Below the pieces are notes generated by a model. It was not told the origin of the DNA, ran no database searches, and was given only the letters and a program-made list of their open reading frames with translations. Of a DNA stretch of 64,000 nt, positions 8,963 through 18,280 are shown piece after piece. Source of the DNA: Thermoactinomyces intermedius (GTDB lineage: Bacteria; Bacillota; Bacilli; Thermoactinomycetales; Thermoactinomycetaceae); the NCBI RefSeq assembly GCF_016055025.1, contig NZ_JAECVW010000002.1. One strand, 5' to 3'. The position numbers and the translations under genes were made by a program. Numbering within the stretch: position 1 is the stretch's first letter; each line of letters begins with the position of its first letter.

Positions 8963-10171
8963 TTATCTTTTATGAAAGACAGGTTCCGTGTGCTCCTTGG
9001 TTTGCGGTTTGATCAGACAAGCCATCACAATCATTCCCGACAAGACCCACAGGCAACATTCAAAAGGCACAACCGGATGAACTTCATATAAAAACGATCC
9101 GGCAACGGGACCGGCCATCGCCCCGATGCCATTGGCGACCCCGCTCAATCCGGCCGCCGCCCCTTGCGACTCCTCCCCTGCGTTTAATGAAATGGCACTC
9201 AGGCACCCGGGCAGCATCAGGCTTACCCCCAATCCGATTCCCGCAAAGGAAAGAACCATGCCGGACAAAGACACACTTTGCAAAAAACCAAAAAACCCCA
9301 AAAACATGACCGGCGCTCCCAGTCGAAGCAACCAGGTATATGAAGGGTTCCATAAACGTACAATCACCATTTGTCCCAAAAACGCCGCCGTTCCCATGGC
9401 AAACATGGAAAGACTGATCCATTGAGCAGCTGTTTTCACACTGACACCCAACTGGTCCGTGAAATACAAACCTGCAGTGACTTGCAAGATGACAATGACC
9501 AAATGGACCAAAACCGTCATGAACAAATAAGGAAAAATTCTGCGGTCAAACAAGCTGAGTTTTTCTGAATGCGGATGGGATTCTTTTCTTCTGACAGGTT
9601 CGTCAGGTCCCTTTCTCATCCATATCCATCCCATGACCAGAGGGAAAAGCGCGGCAAAATAAACCGGAACCGTCCAATCCCACAAAACAAGGATACTTGC
9701 AAATGCCGGGCCCAATATCATCCCCAACCCATTGGCAGCTCCGAGAAGCGCCATTCCGGAAGTTCTTTCTTTTACATGGGTCAGATCGGCCATCAATGCC
9801 TGGGCCCCGGTTAAAACCGCACCAAAAACCACACCGCCATACAACCGGATCAACAAGAGAAACGCAAACAAAAGCGAAAAGGAAATCCAGTTTGCAAACC
9901 CCAGTTGAATGACAAACGCAAACAGCAGATAAGCAAAGGAAAAATGAAAAATGCCATGTACCAAAAGCTTTCTCCGTCCGTGTTTTTCACAATAATCCCC
10001 CCACACCAGGCTGGATGCAAACAAAGACACCGCAGCAATGGCAAAAACCATGCTGATCTGTGTCTCATCCAAACGCAATTCCCTCAACATGGGAGCAATA
10101 AGGGGATTGACCATCGATAAACCAAAATATGTACTAAACAGTGTGAAAAATAATAAATAATGATGTCTCAT
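8963..10171 (-). CDS. MFS transporter, probable siderophore exporter
   Basis: A 402-residue major facilitator protein with about 12 hydrophobic segments, the GDYCEKHGRRK loop after segment 2, and a central hydrophilic break near residues 190-205. It has its own Fur box upstream and lies directly before the siderophore operon on the same strand. Export of the finished siderophore is most likely, but MFS proteins can also import (RhtX for rhizobactin 1021), so direction is unproven. No ferric-siderophore binding protein or ABC importer occurs in the window. Confidence 0.85.
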   Translation of the reverse strand: MRHHYLLFFTLFSTYFGLSMVNPLIAPMLRELRLDETQISMVFAIAAVSLFASSLVWGDYCEKHGRRKLLVHGIFHFSFAYLLFAFVIQLGFANWISFSLLFAFLLLIRLYGGVVFGAVLTGAQALMADLTHVKERTSGMALLGAANGLGMILGPAFASILVLWDWTVPVYFAALFPLVMGWIWMRKGPDEPVRRKESHPHSEKLSLFDRRIFPYLFMTVLVHLVIVILQVTAGLYFTDQLGVSVKTAAQWISLSMFAMGTAAFLGQMVIVRLWNPSYTWLLRLGAPVMFLGFFGFLQSVSLSGMVLSFAGIGLGVSLMLPGCLSAISLNAGEESQGAAAGLSGVANGIGAMAGPVAGSFLYEVHPVVPFECCLWVLSGMIVMACLIKPQTKEHTEPVFHKR

Positions 10172-10211
10172 GGTTTACCACCTTAATAACCGTAATCGTG
10201 ACATTGATAAT

Positions 10212-10231
10212 GATAATGATAATTATTATCA
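10212..10231 (-). promoter_or_regulatory. Fur box of the MFS transporter gene
   Basis: 10212-10230 matches the 19-bp Fur consensus at 18 positions, and 10217-10231 is an exact TGATAAT-T-ATTATCA. A repeated TGATAA unit starting at 10205 could allow more than one Fur dimer. The site is 40 bases upstream of the ATG. Confidence 0.9.
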
Positions 10232-10286
10232 TCATAGCTTGCCTCAAAGCATGCGTCAATGCGCTCCATCCCTCTTTCCTCCATCA

Positions 10287-10321
10287 AAAAAAGCTGTGCA
10301 GATCCTCTGCACAGCTTTTTT
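10287..10321 (-). terminator. Terminator of ald
   Basis: AAGCTGTGCAGA and TCTGCACAGCTT form a perfect 12-bp stem with a 3-base loop, flanked by A and T runs so that it can work on both strands. It follows the alanine dehydrogenase stop. Confidence 0.85.
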
Positions 10322-10335
10322 CACTCTTTTTTACT

Positions 10336-11451
10336 TTATTTCAATAAATTCATCACATCAACATACTCATAGCCGAGATCACGGGCCACCGGAAGGCAGG
10401 TGACTTTTCCTTCCAACGTGTTCAATCCTTTGGCCAGTGCCGGGTTGTCCAAAGCCGCCTGGCGATATCCTTTATCCGCAATTTGCAATCCGTAATTGAC
10501 GGTGACATTGGACAAAGCCATGGTGGCGGTACGTGGCACCGATCCCGGAATATTGGGCACGGCATAATGAAGCACTCCGTGTTTGACATACGTGGGCTCA
10601 TCATGGCTGGTGGTACGGTCCACGGTTTCAATCGATCCGCCTTGGTCCACGGCAACGTCCACAATGACCGATCCCGGTTTCATTTGCTTCACCATTTCTT
10701 CAGTCACCAAGCGCGGTGCGCGGGCTCCCGGAATGAGAACCGCTCCGATCAGCAGGTCTGCTTTTTTCACTGCTTCGGCAATGTTGTACGGGTTGGACAT
10801 CAGGGTGTTCACTTTGCCTTGGAACAGATCATCCAATTCCCGCAAACGGTTGGCATTGATGTCCAGCAATGTCACATTGGCTCCCATGCCCACCGCCATT
10901 TTGGCTGCGTTGGTTCCGACCACGCCGCCGCCGATAATGACCACTTCGCCGGGCAATACGCCAGGAACCCCTCCCAAAAGAATTCCTTTTCCACCTTTTA
11001 CTTTTTCAAGGTATTGCGCTCCGATTTGAACGGACATTCTTCCCGCCACTTCACTCATCGGGGTTAACAAAGGCAAGGAACGGTTTTCCAATTGGATGGT
11101 TTCGTAAGCGATGGCCACGACTTTGTTTTTCACCAATGCTTCCGTCAGTTCGGGAGCTGCGGCCAGATGCAAATAAGTGTACAAAATTAATCCTTCTCTG
11201 AAATATTGGTACTCTTCCGGCAATGGTTCTTTTACTTTCACAACCATGTCTGCCGCCCATGCCTCTTTGGCGGAGGCAACGATTTTGGCGCCGGCATCCA
11301 GATAATCCTGGTCCGTGAATCCGCTTCCTTCACCGGCCGTGGTTTCTATCAACACTTCATGCCCGTGATTGATATAAGAAGCAACCGCCGCAGGGGTCAA
11401 ACCCACCCGGTTTTCATTATTTTTTATTTCCTTGGGTACACCGATAATCAT
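10336..11451 (-). CDS. ald: Alanine dehydrogenase
   Basis: A 371-residue protein starting MIIGVPKEIKNNENRVGLTP, the canonical N-terminus of NAD-dependent alanine dehydrogenase. Other marks are KVKEPLP (substrate Lys), the HLAAAPELT segment and the GGGVVGTNAAKMAVGMGANVTLLD NAD site. It interconverts L-alanine with pyruvate plus ammonium and lets spore-formers use alanine. A GTG at 11460 is in frame, but AAAGGTGA is spaced for the ATG at 11451. The PucR-type regulator divergent to it is the likely activator. Confidence 0.96.
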   Translation of the reverse strand: MIIGVPKEIKNNENRVGLTPAAVASYINHGHEVLIETTAGEGSGFTDQDYLDAGAKIVASAKEAWAADMVVKVKEPLPEEYQYFREGLILYTYLHLAAAPELTEALVKNKVVAIAYETIQLENRSLPLLTPMSEVAGRMSVQIGAQYLEKVKGGKGILLGGVPGVLPGEVVIIGGGVVGTNAAKMAVGMGANVTLLDINANRLRELDDLFQGKVNTLMSNPYNIAEAVKKADLLIGAVLIPGARAPRLVTEEMVKQMKPGSVIVDVAVDQGGSIETVDRTTSHDEPTYVKHGVLHYAVPNIPGSVPRTATMALSNVTVNYGLQIADKGYRQAALDNPALAKGLNTLEGKVTCLPVARDLGYEYVDVMNLLK

Positions 11452-11491
11452 GAATATCACCTTTAATTTCCGTTGTAATTCGTACGCCTCC

Positions 11492-11521
11492 AGTATAATC
11501 TATTAATTAAAGCGGTTCCAA
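11492..11521 (-). promoter_or_regulatory. Promoter of ald
   Basis: On the minus strand TTGGAA (11521-11516) and TATACT (11497-11492) are 18 bases apart, about 40 bases before the ald start. The weak -35 element would fit activator dependence. Confidence 0.5.
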
Positions 11522-11585
11522 TAGACACCATGTCATAAATCTGCCTGTCCTTTTCTTACACTCTATCCACAGAAGGTGAATCACA

Positions 11586-13244
11586 TTGGCATCACTCATT
11601 TTACAAGATATCCTGAAACGTCCGACGTTTGCCGAGGCCAAGGTGGTTGCAGGCCATAACGGGTTGAACCGTCGGGTCCGGTGGGTTCATATTTTGGAAG
11701 TTTCCGAGTTTGACACGTTGATCAACGGCGAAGAAATGATCCTGGCCACAGGCATCCATTTTCAATCTTCTTCGGCTTCTCCCGCCCGTTACCTGGAAAA
11801 ATTGATCCGGCTCAATGCTTCCTGTTTATGCCTGGAACTGGGATACTACTTTCACACGATACCGGATGACCTGATTGAAATCGCCAACCGGCATGACTTT
11901 CCGTTGATCGTGTTTCCCAACGACATCCGCTTTGTGGATATCACACAAGATTTGCACTCCGTTCTCATCAACAAACATTTTCAAATCCTGAAAAACTTGG
12001 AAGCCTTGTCCCGTGAATTTCACCGCTTGAGCCTGGAACCCAACGGCACCAACAAAATATTAAAAATGCTTTATCACAAAACCCATTCACCCATTCTCTA
12101 TCTGCCTTATAAGGATCAGCCTTCTGTATTTCCAAAAATGGAACCGGAAAAAGAAACCGAACTCATTCAGTTTTTAAATGATAAACGGACGGCCCCCGGC
12201 ATGGAAGCATCAGAACACCGGACCGCCCGGTATTGGCCGTTTCAAAACCAATATATTCTGCTGCAACCGGTGAGTGCCATGGGTCAAACCTGGGCACACA
12301 TCGGCATGCTTCTGAAACAAAAGCCAACCCGTTATGAATTTTTGATTTTGGATTGGACCTCCTTGGCGATTGCCCAAGATCTTTTGCGCAAACGGTATAT
12401 GGAAGAAAGACGGTTGCACTCCGAGAATGTATGGGTGGATGATCTGCTTCACAACCGGCTGGACGAATCCCAAATCCACCATCATTTGGGTGCCGATTTT
12501 TACGGATTGAATCATAAAAAAAGTTTTGTCTGCCTGATCGAGTGGCTTCCGCGTGCCGAAACCAAACAAGAACGGCAGGAAGTGGAGGAATATCTGCAAT
12601 ACGATTTCCCGATCATCATCCGCGCCATTTTTGAGCAACATCACTTTTATCCGCTGATCACCCGGAGCAACCAGGAGATCGCGATCATTGCATTCGATCT
12701 GGAATCGGATTCCTCATGGAAGTCGCGTGCTTCAAAGCTGTTGAAACAATTAAAAAAGCAGTCCGGTTTTCTGTTCAAAGCCGGGGTGGGACAACGTTAC
12801 ATCGGGTTTGCTTCCATCAGCCAAAGTTATCAAGAAGCCCGCCAGGTTTTGGATTTGAATACCCGCCAAAGCAATGAATTCACCTTTTATGATGAATTGG
12901 GCGTCTTCCAGCTGATCATGAATCTAAAAGATAAAGACCAGCAATTAAAAAACTTTATCCACCAACATTTGGGCCCGGTCATCGAACATGACCAGAAAAA
13001 AAACAGCCATTTGCTCTACACACTCAAAGTTTATCTGGATCACAACGGTTCCAAAAAAGCAGCCGCCGACCATCTGTACATCGCCCGCCAATCGCTCTAT
13101 TACCGGTTGGAAAAACTTCAAGAATTATTGGGTGACGGCTTTTTGACCACAGAGAATCAGCTGACGCTGCAAACCGCCTTGAAAGCATGCCAGTTGATCT
13201 ATCCGGAATTATTGACGGGCCGTGGCGAAAACCCGAAAAAATAG
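11586..13244 (+). CDS. PucR-family regulator, AdeR-like activator of ald
   Basis: A 552-residue PucR-type protein. The N-terminal PucR domain (residues 1-125) begins LQDILKRPTFAEAKVVAGHNGLNR-like, a GGDEF-like middle follows, and the C-terminal helix-turn-helix is KVYLDHNGSKKAAADHLYIA followed by RQSLYYRLEKL. The TTG start at 11586 follows AGAAGGTGAA. It is divergent from ald, the same arrangement in which Bacillus AdeR activates alanine dehydrogenase; the functional link is inferred from that arrangement. Confidence 0.88.
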   Translation: MASLILQDILKRPTFAEAKVVAGHNGLNRRVRWVHILEVSEFDTLINGEEMILATGIHFQSSSASPARYLEKLIRLNASCLCLELGYYFHTIPDDLIEIANRHDFPLIVFPNDIRFVDITQDLHSVLINKHFQILKNLEALSREFHRLSLEPNGTNKILKMLYHKTHSPILYLPYKDQPSVFPKMEPEKETELIQFLNDKRTAPGMEASEHRTARYWPFQNQYILLQPVSAMGQTWAHIGMLLKQKPTRYEFLILDWTSLAIAQDLLRKRYMEERRLHSENVWVDDLLHNRLDESQIHHHLGADFYGLNHKKSFVCLIEWLPRAETKQERQEVEEYLQYDFPIIIRAIFEQHHFYPLITRSNQEIAIIAFDLESDSSWKSRASKLLKQLKKQSGFLFKAGVGQRYIGFASISQSYQEARQVLDLNTRQSNEFTFYDELGVFQLIMNLKDKDQQLKNFIHQHLGPVIEHDQKKNSHLLYTLKVYLDHNGSKKAAADHLYIARQSLYYRLEKLQELLGDGFLTTENQLTLQTALKACQLIYPELLTGRGENPKK

Positions 13245-13260
13245 ATTTTCCAAAAACAAC

Positions 13261-13314
13261 CGGACGCGTCCTTTGGTCCCCTGTGCGGATCCAAAAAACG
13301 CGTCCGTTTTTCTT
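13261..13314 (+). terminator. Terminator after the PucR-type regulator
   Basis: CGGACGCGT (13261-13269) pairs with ACGCGTCCG (13298-13306), followed by TTTTTCTT. Confidence 0.8.
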
Positions 13315-13340
13315 ACAATGTCCGAAGCGCTTGTCCGAGA

Positions 13341-14369
13341 TTAAACTTTGGACAACGGAATGAGTTCCCAGCCGTTTTTCATACTCAACCGTTCCTCGGA
13401 CACGGCCACGATCATTTGTTCAAAGATGCCCTGCCAGTTTAACTGCGGTCTGACCAAAAGGCGGCGGGCAATCAGGACATTATCCATCGCCAGCATGATT
13501 TTCCCGGTGGAATGCCTCATGCTCAATCGTTCAATCCCGGAATCACGAAAAATTTCCGTCTTCCCTTTCAACGAAACCATCAACAAATCCCGGTAAAACA
13601 AAAGCAACACATCCAACAAAAACCAAGCCCGTTCTTCCTTCACTTCATCCAACAGCCACGATTCCGAAAGGGTGAGCAATGCGTCGGGACTGCCGGACAA
13701 GATCCGGGTCCCCCACTCTTTCACCTGATGCACCACGGATTCATAGTGTTTGATTTTCCCGCCCGCATCTGCTTCACCATCCGTTTCCAATGAACCGGAA
13801 AGATGCGCAAAGACGGCGGCAAGTTCCTCCGGGATCCCCTTTTTTAAAAACTGTTCTTTTTTGGCCGATGGCGGGATCTCGGAAAAACGGACCAATTGGC
13901 AACGGGATTTGATGGTTGGAATCACATCGGACAAATGCTCGGTGATGAGAATGACCACCATGGCAGATTGCGGTTCTTCAAGAAATTTCAACAAGCTGTT
14001 GGCGGCTTCATCCCTCATTTTTTCGGCTTCCTCAATGATGGCGAACCGGATCACTCCTTCCGGGGCGCTGTAACGGAAACGCGATTGCAACTGTCTCAAC
14101 TGCGCAATTTTGATCACATTTCCCTCCGGAAGAATTTTCATCACTTCCGGATGATTGCCCTGCGCAATTTGGATGCAAGAAGGGCACCGGTCGCAGGCAT
14201 CCGCTTCATTCCGTTCGCAATTGGCGGCTTTGGCCAGTTCCAAAGCCATTTCTCTTTTCCCCGTGTTTTTGGGTCCGTAAAAAATATATGCATGTGCCAA
14301 CCGGTTGCGTTGGACCGCGTTTTTCAGCACCTCTGCCAGATGAGGTTGCAGGGAATTTTCAAAAGACAT
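13341..14369 (-). CDS. holB: DNA polymerase III delta' subunit
   Basis: A 342-residue clamp-loader subunit: FYGPKNTGKREMALELAKAA (degenerate P-loop), a CysX8CysX2CysX2Cys zinc module (NCERNEADACDRCPSC), and FAIIEEAEKMRDEAANSLLK with LKFLEEP. It helps load the sliding clamp at replication forks. The frame extends to 14393, but GGGAGG is spaced for the ATG at 14369. It stands alone; the usual tmk neighbour is not here. Confidence 0.93.
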   Translation of the reverse strand: MSFENSLQPHLAEVLKNAVQRNRLAHAYIFYGPKNTGKREMALELAKAANCERNEADACDRCPSCIQIAQGNHPEVMKILPEGNVIKIAQLRQLQSRFRYSAPEGVIRFAIIEEAEKMRDEAANSLLKFLEEPQSAMVVILITEHLSDVIPTIKSRCQLVRFSEIPPSAKKEQFLKKGIPEELAAVFAHLSGSLETDGEADAGGKIKHYESVVHQVKEWGTRILSGSPDALLTLSESWLLDEVKEERAWFLLDVLLLFYRDLLMVSLKGKTEIFRDSGIERLSMRHSTGKIMLAMDNVLIARRLLVRPQLNWQGIFEQMIVAVSEERLSMKNGWELIPLSKV

Positions 14370-14794
14370 GGCAACGCCTCCCCGCGCGAACATTCTCTTC
14401 CTTCATCTTTGCATTTTCCGGGCTGAAAAATCAAGCGATCATGAAAAAGATCCGCCCATGGCCCCGGGAGACAACCATCCATTGAACCCGCCCCGTCCAC
14501 CGGATCGGCAAAACCCTTTGGCAATCTGTTTTGTTGGCATAATTCTATTTGTTTCCGATATAAACCAAGCACTTTTTTGTTTTATATAGATAAATTTTAG
14601 AAAACCGAAATATTATCACTTGAGCCGGAACCAGCGGAGCAAAGAAAGCTTGATTCACGGAAAAGACGACCGGTACAATTTAATTAGCGGCTCTGCAATC
14701 TGGATTTCTCCCAAAATAAACCGAAACAATCCATGCAAATTTATGATAAAACTACAATGGGACCTGATTAAACAACTTAGAAAGGAAATGAATT
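14370..14794. other. Intergenic region, no gene recognised
   Basis: About 420 bases between holB and the DUF1904 gene. Short open frames on both strands lack good ribosome binding sites and family resemblance. The right half is AT-rich and probably holds the DUF1904 promoter; I could not fix its hexamers. Confidence 0.5.
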
Positions 14795-15142
14795 ATGCCT
14801 TTTTTACGTTTTAAAGGTTTTCCGAAGGAAACCCTGAAGCAATTGGCCCCGCAAATTGTCACCGACTTTGCCAAAATGGCACAAGTCCCCGAAGAAAAGG
14901 TAAAAATTGAATTGCTTCAGGTCGAACCGATTATCCAGTCACCGCGTTCACTGGAAATCCTGATGTTTCCCCGGGAAAAAAAAGTGCATGACCAATTGGT
15001 TGCCAAACTCCATCAATTATTGGAAGAAAAAGGTTTTTCAAATACACACATTTTTTTCATTCTCCTCTCTCCCTCCCTCTATTACAAGAACGGACAACCT
15101 CTGGAGAACCTTTCTTCTCCCCCTTTCCTGCATTCATACTGA
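14795..15142 (+). CDS. DUF1904 family protein
   Basis: A 115-residue protein starting MPFLRFKGFPKETLKQLAP, which resembles DUF1904 proteins: an N-terminal MPxLRxRG strand, then a helix, then ELLQVEPI. The fold is thought to be tautomerase/MIF-like, with Pro2 exposed after Met removal. No function is established. AAAGGAAATG precedes the start. A strong terminator follows, so it is a single-gene unit. Confidence 0.75.
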   Translation: MPFLRFKGFPKETLKQLAPQIVTDFAKMAQVPEEKVKIELLQVEPIIQSPRSLEILMFPREKKVHDQLVAKLHQLLEEKGFSNTHIFFILLSPSLYYKNGQPLENLSSPPFLHSY

Positions 15143-15156
15143 GCCATTTGATCCGG

Positions 15157-15190
15157 TCAGCTCGCCTGTTTTCAGGTGAGCTGATTTTTT
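15157..15190 (+). terminator. Terminator after the DUF1904 gene
   Basis: TCAGCTCGCCTG and CAGGTGAGCTGA form a 12-bp stem (one G-T pair) with a TTTT loop, followed by TTTTTT. Confidence 0.9.
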
Positions 15191-15299
15191 GCCTTTATTT
15201 TCATATAAAATATAAATTTCTTTTTATATCTAATATTATTTTTCTTGCAAACAGAAAGCCGAACCCCGTATACTGAAAGTACTTTAAGGAGGTTATTGA

Positions 15300-16142
15300 A
15301 TGAAAATTGCACTGGTCACAGACAGCACCTGTGATTTGCCCCGTGAAACGGCTGAAAAATTCAACATTCACGTTGTCCCGCTTCGCATCCATTATTCCGG
15401 CGGTGAATTCCGCGACGGAATCGACATCACTTCCCGGGAAATCATGAATCGCCTCGAACACGAAGTTCCCAAAACATCCATGCCTTCCCCTGAAGAGATC
15501 ACCCGGATTTATCACTCTTTACAAGAGCAGGGATATACCCACTGCATCGTTTTGACGGTCTCCGCTTCCCTCAGTGGCACCCACAACACTTTCCGTTTGT
15601 GTGCACAAGAGATTTCCGGCATGAAGATTGATGTCATTGATTCCAAAGGGGTATCCTGGATACTGGGATTTTTGGTGCTGGAAACGGCCCGGCTGATCCG
15701 GAAAACGGGAAATTATGAAGAAATCATCCGGAAGATTCACGAAACCAAAGAAAAAATCAAGGCCTATTTTATCCTGGACACGCTCCAATACGTGCAAAAA
15801 GGCGGCCGAATCGGGAAAGTGGCGAAGTCTCTCGGATCCATGCTTCATATCAAACCCGTCATCACTTTTGATTCGGAAGGAAAACTGCACACGCATTCGG
15901 TAGCACGCGGAAAAAAACAAGCCCTCAAAAAGTTGATGGCCCCCGTTTACGAGCATCTGTCTTCCACACGCGCCCGGATTGCCGTGTTGCACACCCAGGC
16001 CGAAAAGGAAGCCGAAGCGCTGTTAAATCAATTGAAAAACGCCGGAAATGTTTCCGAAACTTATCTGGGGTGGATCGGCCCGACTCTCGCTGTCCACGCC
16101 GGTCCCGGTTTGCTGGGCATCGTCATCCATCCCCAAGATTGA
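15300..16142 (+). CDS. DegV family fatty-acid-binding protein
   Basis: A 280-residue DegV/FakB-type protein. It shows the N-terminal VTDSTCDLP, the TSMPSPEEI segment, VSASLSGTHNTF and the DTLQYVQKGGRIGK motif. These proteins bind a fatty acid and present it to the FakA kinase for acyl-phosphate formation. AAGGAGG stands 8 bases before the ATG. No fakA is near. Confidence 0.9.
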   Translation: MKIALVTDSTCDLPRETAEKFNIHVVPLRIHYSGGEFRDGIDITSREIMNRLEHEVPKTSMPSPEEITRIYHSLQEQGYTHCIVLTVSASLSGTHNTFRLCAQEISGMKIDVIDSKGVSWILGFLVLETARLIRKTGNYEEIIRKIHETKEKIKAYFILDTLQYVQKGGRIGKVAKSLGSMLHIKPVITFDSEGKLHTHSVARGKKQALKKLMAPVYEHLSSTRARIAVLHTQAEKEAEALLNQLKNAGNVSETYLGWIGPTLAVHAGPGLLGIVIHPQD

Positions 16143-16150
16143 TATGACCT

Positions 16151-16187
16151 CATCCACTTTCTGTGTTTTCAGGAGTGGATGTTTTTT
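16151..16187 (+). terminator. Terminator after the degV-like gene
   Basis: CATCCACT (16151-16158) pairs with AGTGGATG (16174-16181), followed by six T. Confidence 0.85.
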
Positions 16188-16212
16188 GCACAAAAAAAGG
16201 GCGGGTTCCCTC

Positions 16213-18105
16213 TCATCCGTATTTTTGCAGATAATGCGTCATCGCCATTAAAGGCCACACATACGGATAGCTGTGGTAATACACATAAAACTGCCCGGAA
16301 AGGCCCGTTCCCGCCGGATAAGACCATTCTTTCCCGCGTTTTTCCATCATTTTCAACAAACAAGCCATCCCCTTTTCAATCGCCGGTGTCGGATGGTCAT
16401 GGTAGGCGATCAAAGCATCCAGTGCCCAAGCCGTTTGCACCGGAGTCGAAAACGAAAGGGGAACAAACCGGTCCTCCACGTCACTGTAACAAGATTCTCC
16501 CCATCCTCCGTCCGGACGTTGTTTGGAGAGTAAAAACCGGATCCCTTTTTGCACGGAAACATGGGTTTCGGGCACTCCCACCGCAGCCAAACCTTTCAGA
16601 GCCGCCCAGGTTCCATATATATAGGAAACACCCCACCGGCCAAACCAGGAACCGTCGGAATTTTGGTGGTGATAAAGCCAACTCCATGCCCGCCTGACTT
16701 CGGGACGGTCAATGGTCCAGCCAAGCTCCGATCCCAAAAAATACATCACGCGTCCGGTCAGATCCGCAGTCGACGGATCGCCCCAAACTCTTTTTTCATT
16801 GCGAGTGGGCAACAATTTGAGCCACATCTTGTTCGTGTTTCGTTCAAAAGCAGGCCATCCTCCATCCCGGTTTTGCATGCTCAACAACCATTGCAATCCG
16901 CGTTTCCATTCATCCTGCGCCCATCCTCCCCGGACGGCCGGAGCAATCGCATGCAAACATTGAACCGTATCATCCACATCCGGATTGATCGTGTTGGTGT
17001 CGGAAAATCCCCATCCGCCCGGAATCGCATAACGATTCTTCAAACACCAATCTCCCCACGATGTATGCTGTTTGCGCAAAAGATAATTTCTTCCTTTCTG
17101 TATCACGCCATGCCCCGGCGAAAGGCCCGCTTTTTGCAATGCCGTCATCACCAGGGAAGTGTCCCAAACCGTCGAAGCAGCTTCCTGCAAATGAGCGCCT
17201 TCCGAAAGAGGGAAAATCATCCGGTCCAATCCTTCCATTGCCTTTTGGATCAACGGATGATCCGGCGGATATTTGAGGGACAACAAAGCAAAAATCATCA
17301 AAAAAGTGCTGGTCATATAACTGTACAACGTCCCGTCTTCTTCAATGCGGGAAAGCAAAAAGTTCTCCCCCCAGTAAAGAGCCCGTTGATGGACATTTTT
17401 CTTAAAAAACGGGGAATAAGCCGTTGTTTCCACCGCAGGAAGCAAATCCTCTTTGGTCCAAAAGTAATCCGGTTGCATGCGTTCCATATACGTCCGATAA
17501 GAAGAAGGCAACCAGTCTTCCACTTTCCGGTAACTTTTGAGATGAATGTAAAAATCCTGATCGGACGCCAGCATGACGGGGGCGATGTGAACACGCGCAT
17601 ATCCCACGAAATCAAAAAAATTGACAGGGCTGGCGGCTGGCAGCAGAAAAAACTCAACCGGCAGTTTGGTGATGCGCGACCAGCTCCGGTGACCCAATAA
17701 AGCCAAAACCACTTGCGTCAGGGAGCCTGCTTTCGTTTCCATGCCGCGGGAAAGCAGGAAGTCGCGCGCTCTTTTGAGCGAAGGATCATCGGTCGTTTTC
17801 ACCCCGGAATACAGCAAGGCAAGGGAGGCATCCAGGGTGGCGGAAACATTCCCTTCCTTCTCATCGGGAAACACTTTCCAAGTTCCGGCGCCGGTTTGCC
17901 TGGCCAGGATGCGTTCCAAAACCGGCGCCAAAGTGCCGGGATCCGGACGCTTTAACACTTGATGCAACAGGACATAGTACGCGTCGGTCGCAATTCCGTT
18001 TTCAAAGCAAAACGGCCACGTTCCATCCGGGTTCTGTTTTTGGATCAACTCTTTTTTCAACCGGTGAATCATCGCTTGAACACGAAGAATCCATTGACTT
18101 TGCAT
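16213..18105 (-). CDS. Squalene-hopene / sporulenol-type terpene cyclase
   Basis: A 630-residue class II terpene cyclase with several QW repeats (QNPDGTW, QNRDGGWPAF, QNSDGSWFGRWG, QRPDGGWGESC) and the catalytic acid motif DVDDT near residue 375. It would protonate and cyclise squalene to hopene, or tetraprenyl-beta-curcumene to sporulenol as Bacillus SqhC does; the sequence alone does not separate the two. No squalene synthase or curcumene synthase is adjacent. An alternative start at the internal MIHRLKKE is possible. Confidence 0.9.
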   Translation of the reverse strand: MQSQWILRVQAMIHRLKKELIQKQNPDGTWPFCFENGIATDAYYVLLHQVLKRPDPGTLAPVLERILARQTGAGTWKVFPDEKEGNVSATLDASLALLYSGVKTTDDPSLKRARDFLLSRGMETKAGSLTQVVLALLGHRSWSRITKLPVEFFLLPAASPVNFFDFVGYARVHIAPVMLASDQDFYIHLKSYRKVEDWLPSSYRTYMERMQPDYFWTKEDLLPAVETTAYSPFFKKNVHQRALYWGENFLLSRIEEDGTLYSYMTSTFLMIFALLSLKYPPDHPLIQKAMEGLDRMIFPLSEGAHLQEAASTVWDTSLVMTALQKAGLSPGHGVIQKGRNYLLRKQHTSWGDWCLKNRYAIPGGWGFSDTNTINPDVDDTVQCLHAIAPAVRGGWAQDEWKRGLQWLLSMQNRDGGWPAFERNTNKMWLKLLPTRNEKRVWGDPSTADLTGRVMYFLGSELGWTIDRPEVRRAWSWLYHHQNSDGSWFGRWGVSYIYGTWAALKGLAAVGVPETHVSVQKGIRFLLSKQRPDGGWGESCYSDVEDRFVPLSFSTPVQTAWALDALIAYHDHPTPAIEKGMACLLKMMEKRGKEWSYPAGTGLSGQFYVYYHSYPYVWPLMAMTHYLQKYG

Positions 18106-18280
18106 CGCACTGCTCCTTCATTCCTGCTAGTTAAAACATATTCAGGGGGCGATGACAAATGACTAAAATTTGAGATTGGAATTTTCCATGACATTTTCCT
18201 GATTTTAGAGTAAAAATCTATTCGGTTTCCTGATAGAATAGAGATTACGATCAACATCGATTGCAGGAGGAAGGTTCGTG

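Noticed and set aside
16549..17700. 383-codon plus-strand frame inside the terpene cyclase
   Set aside because: Mirror of the cyclase coding frame with skewed composition (many Arg, Ser, Pro) and no start signals.
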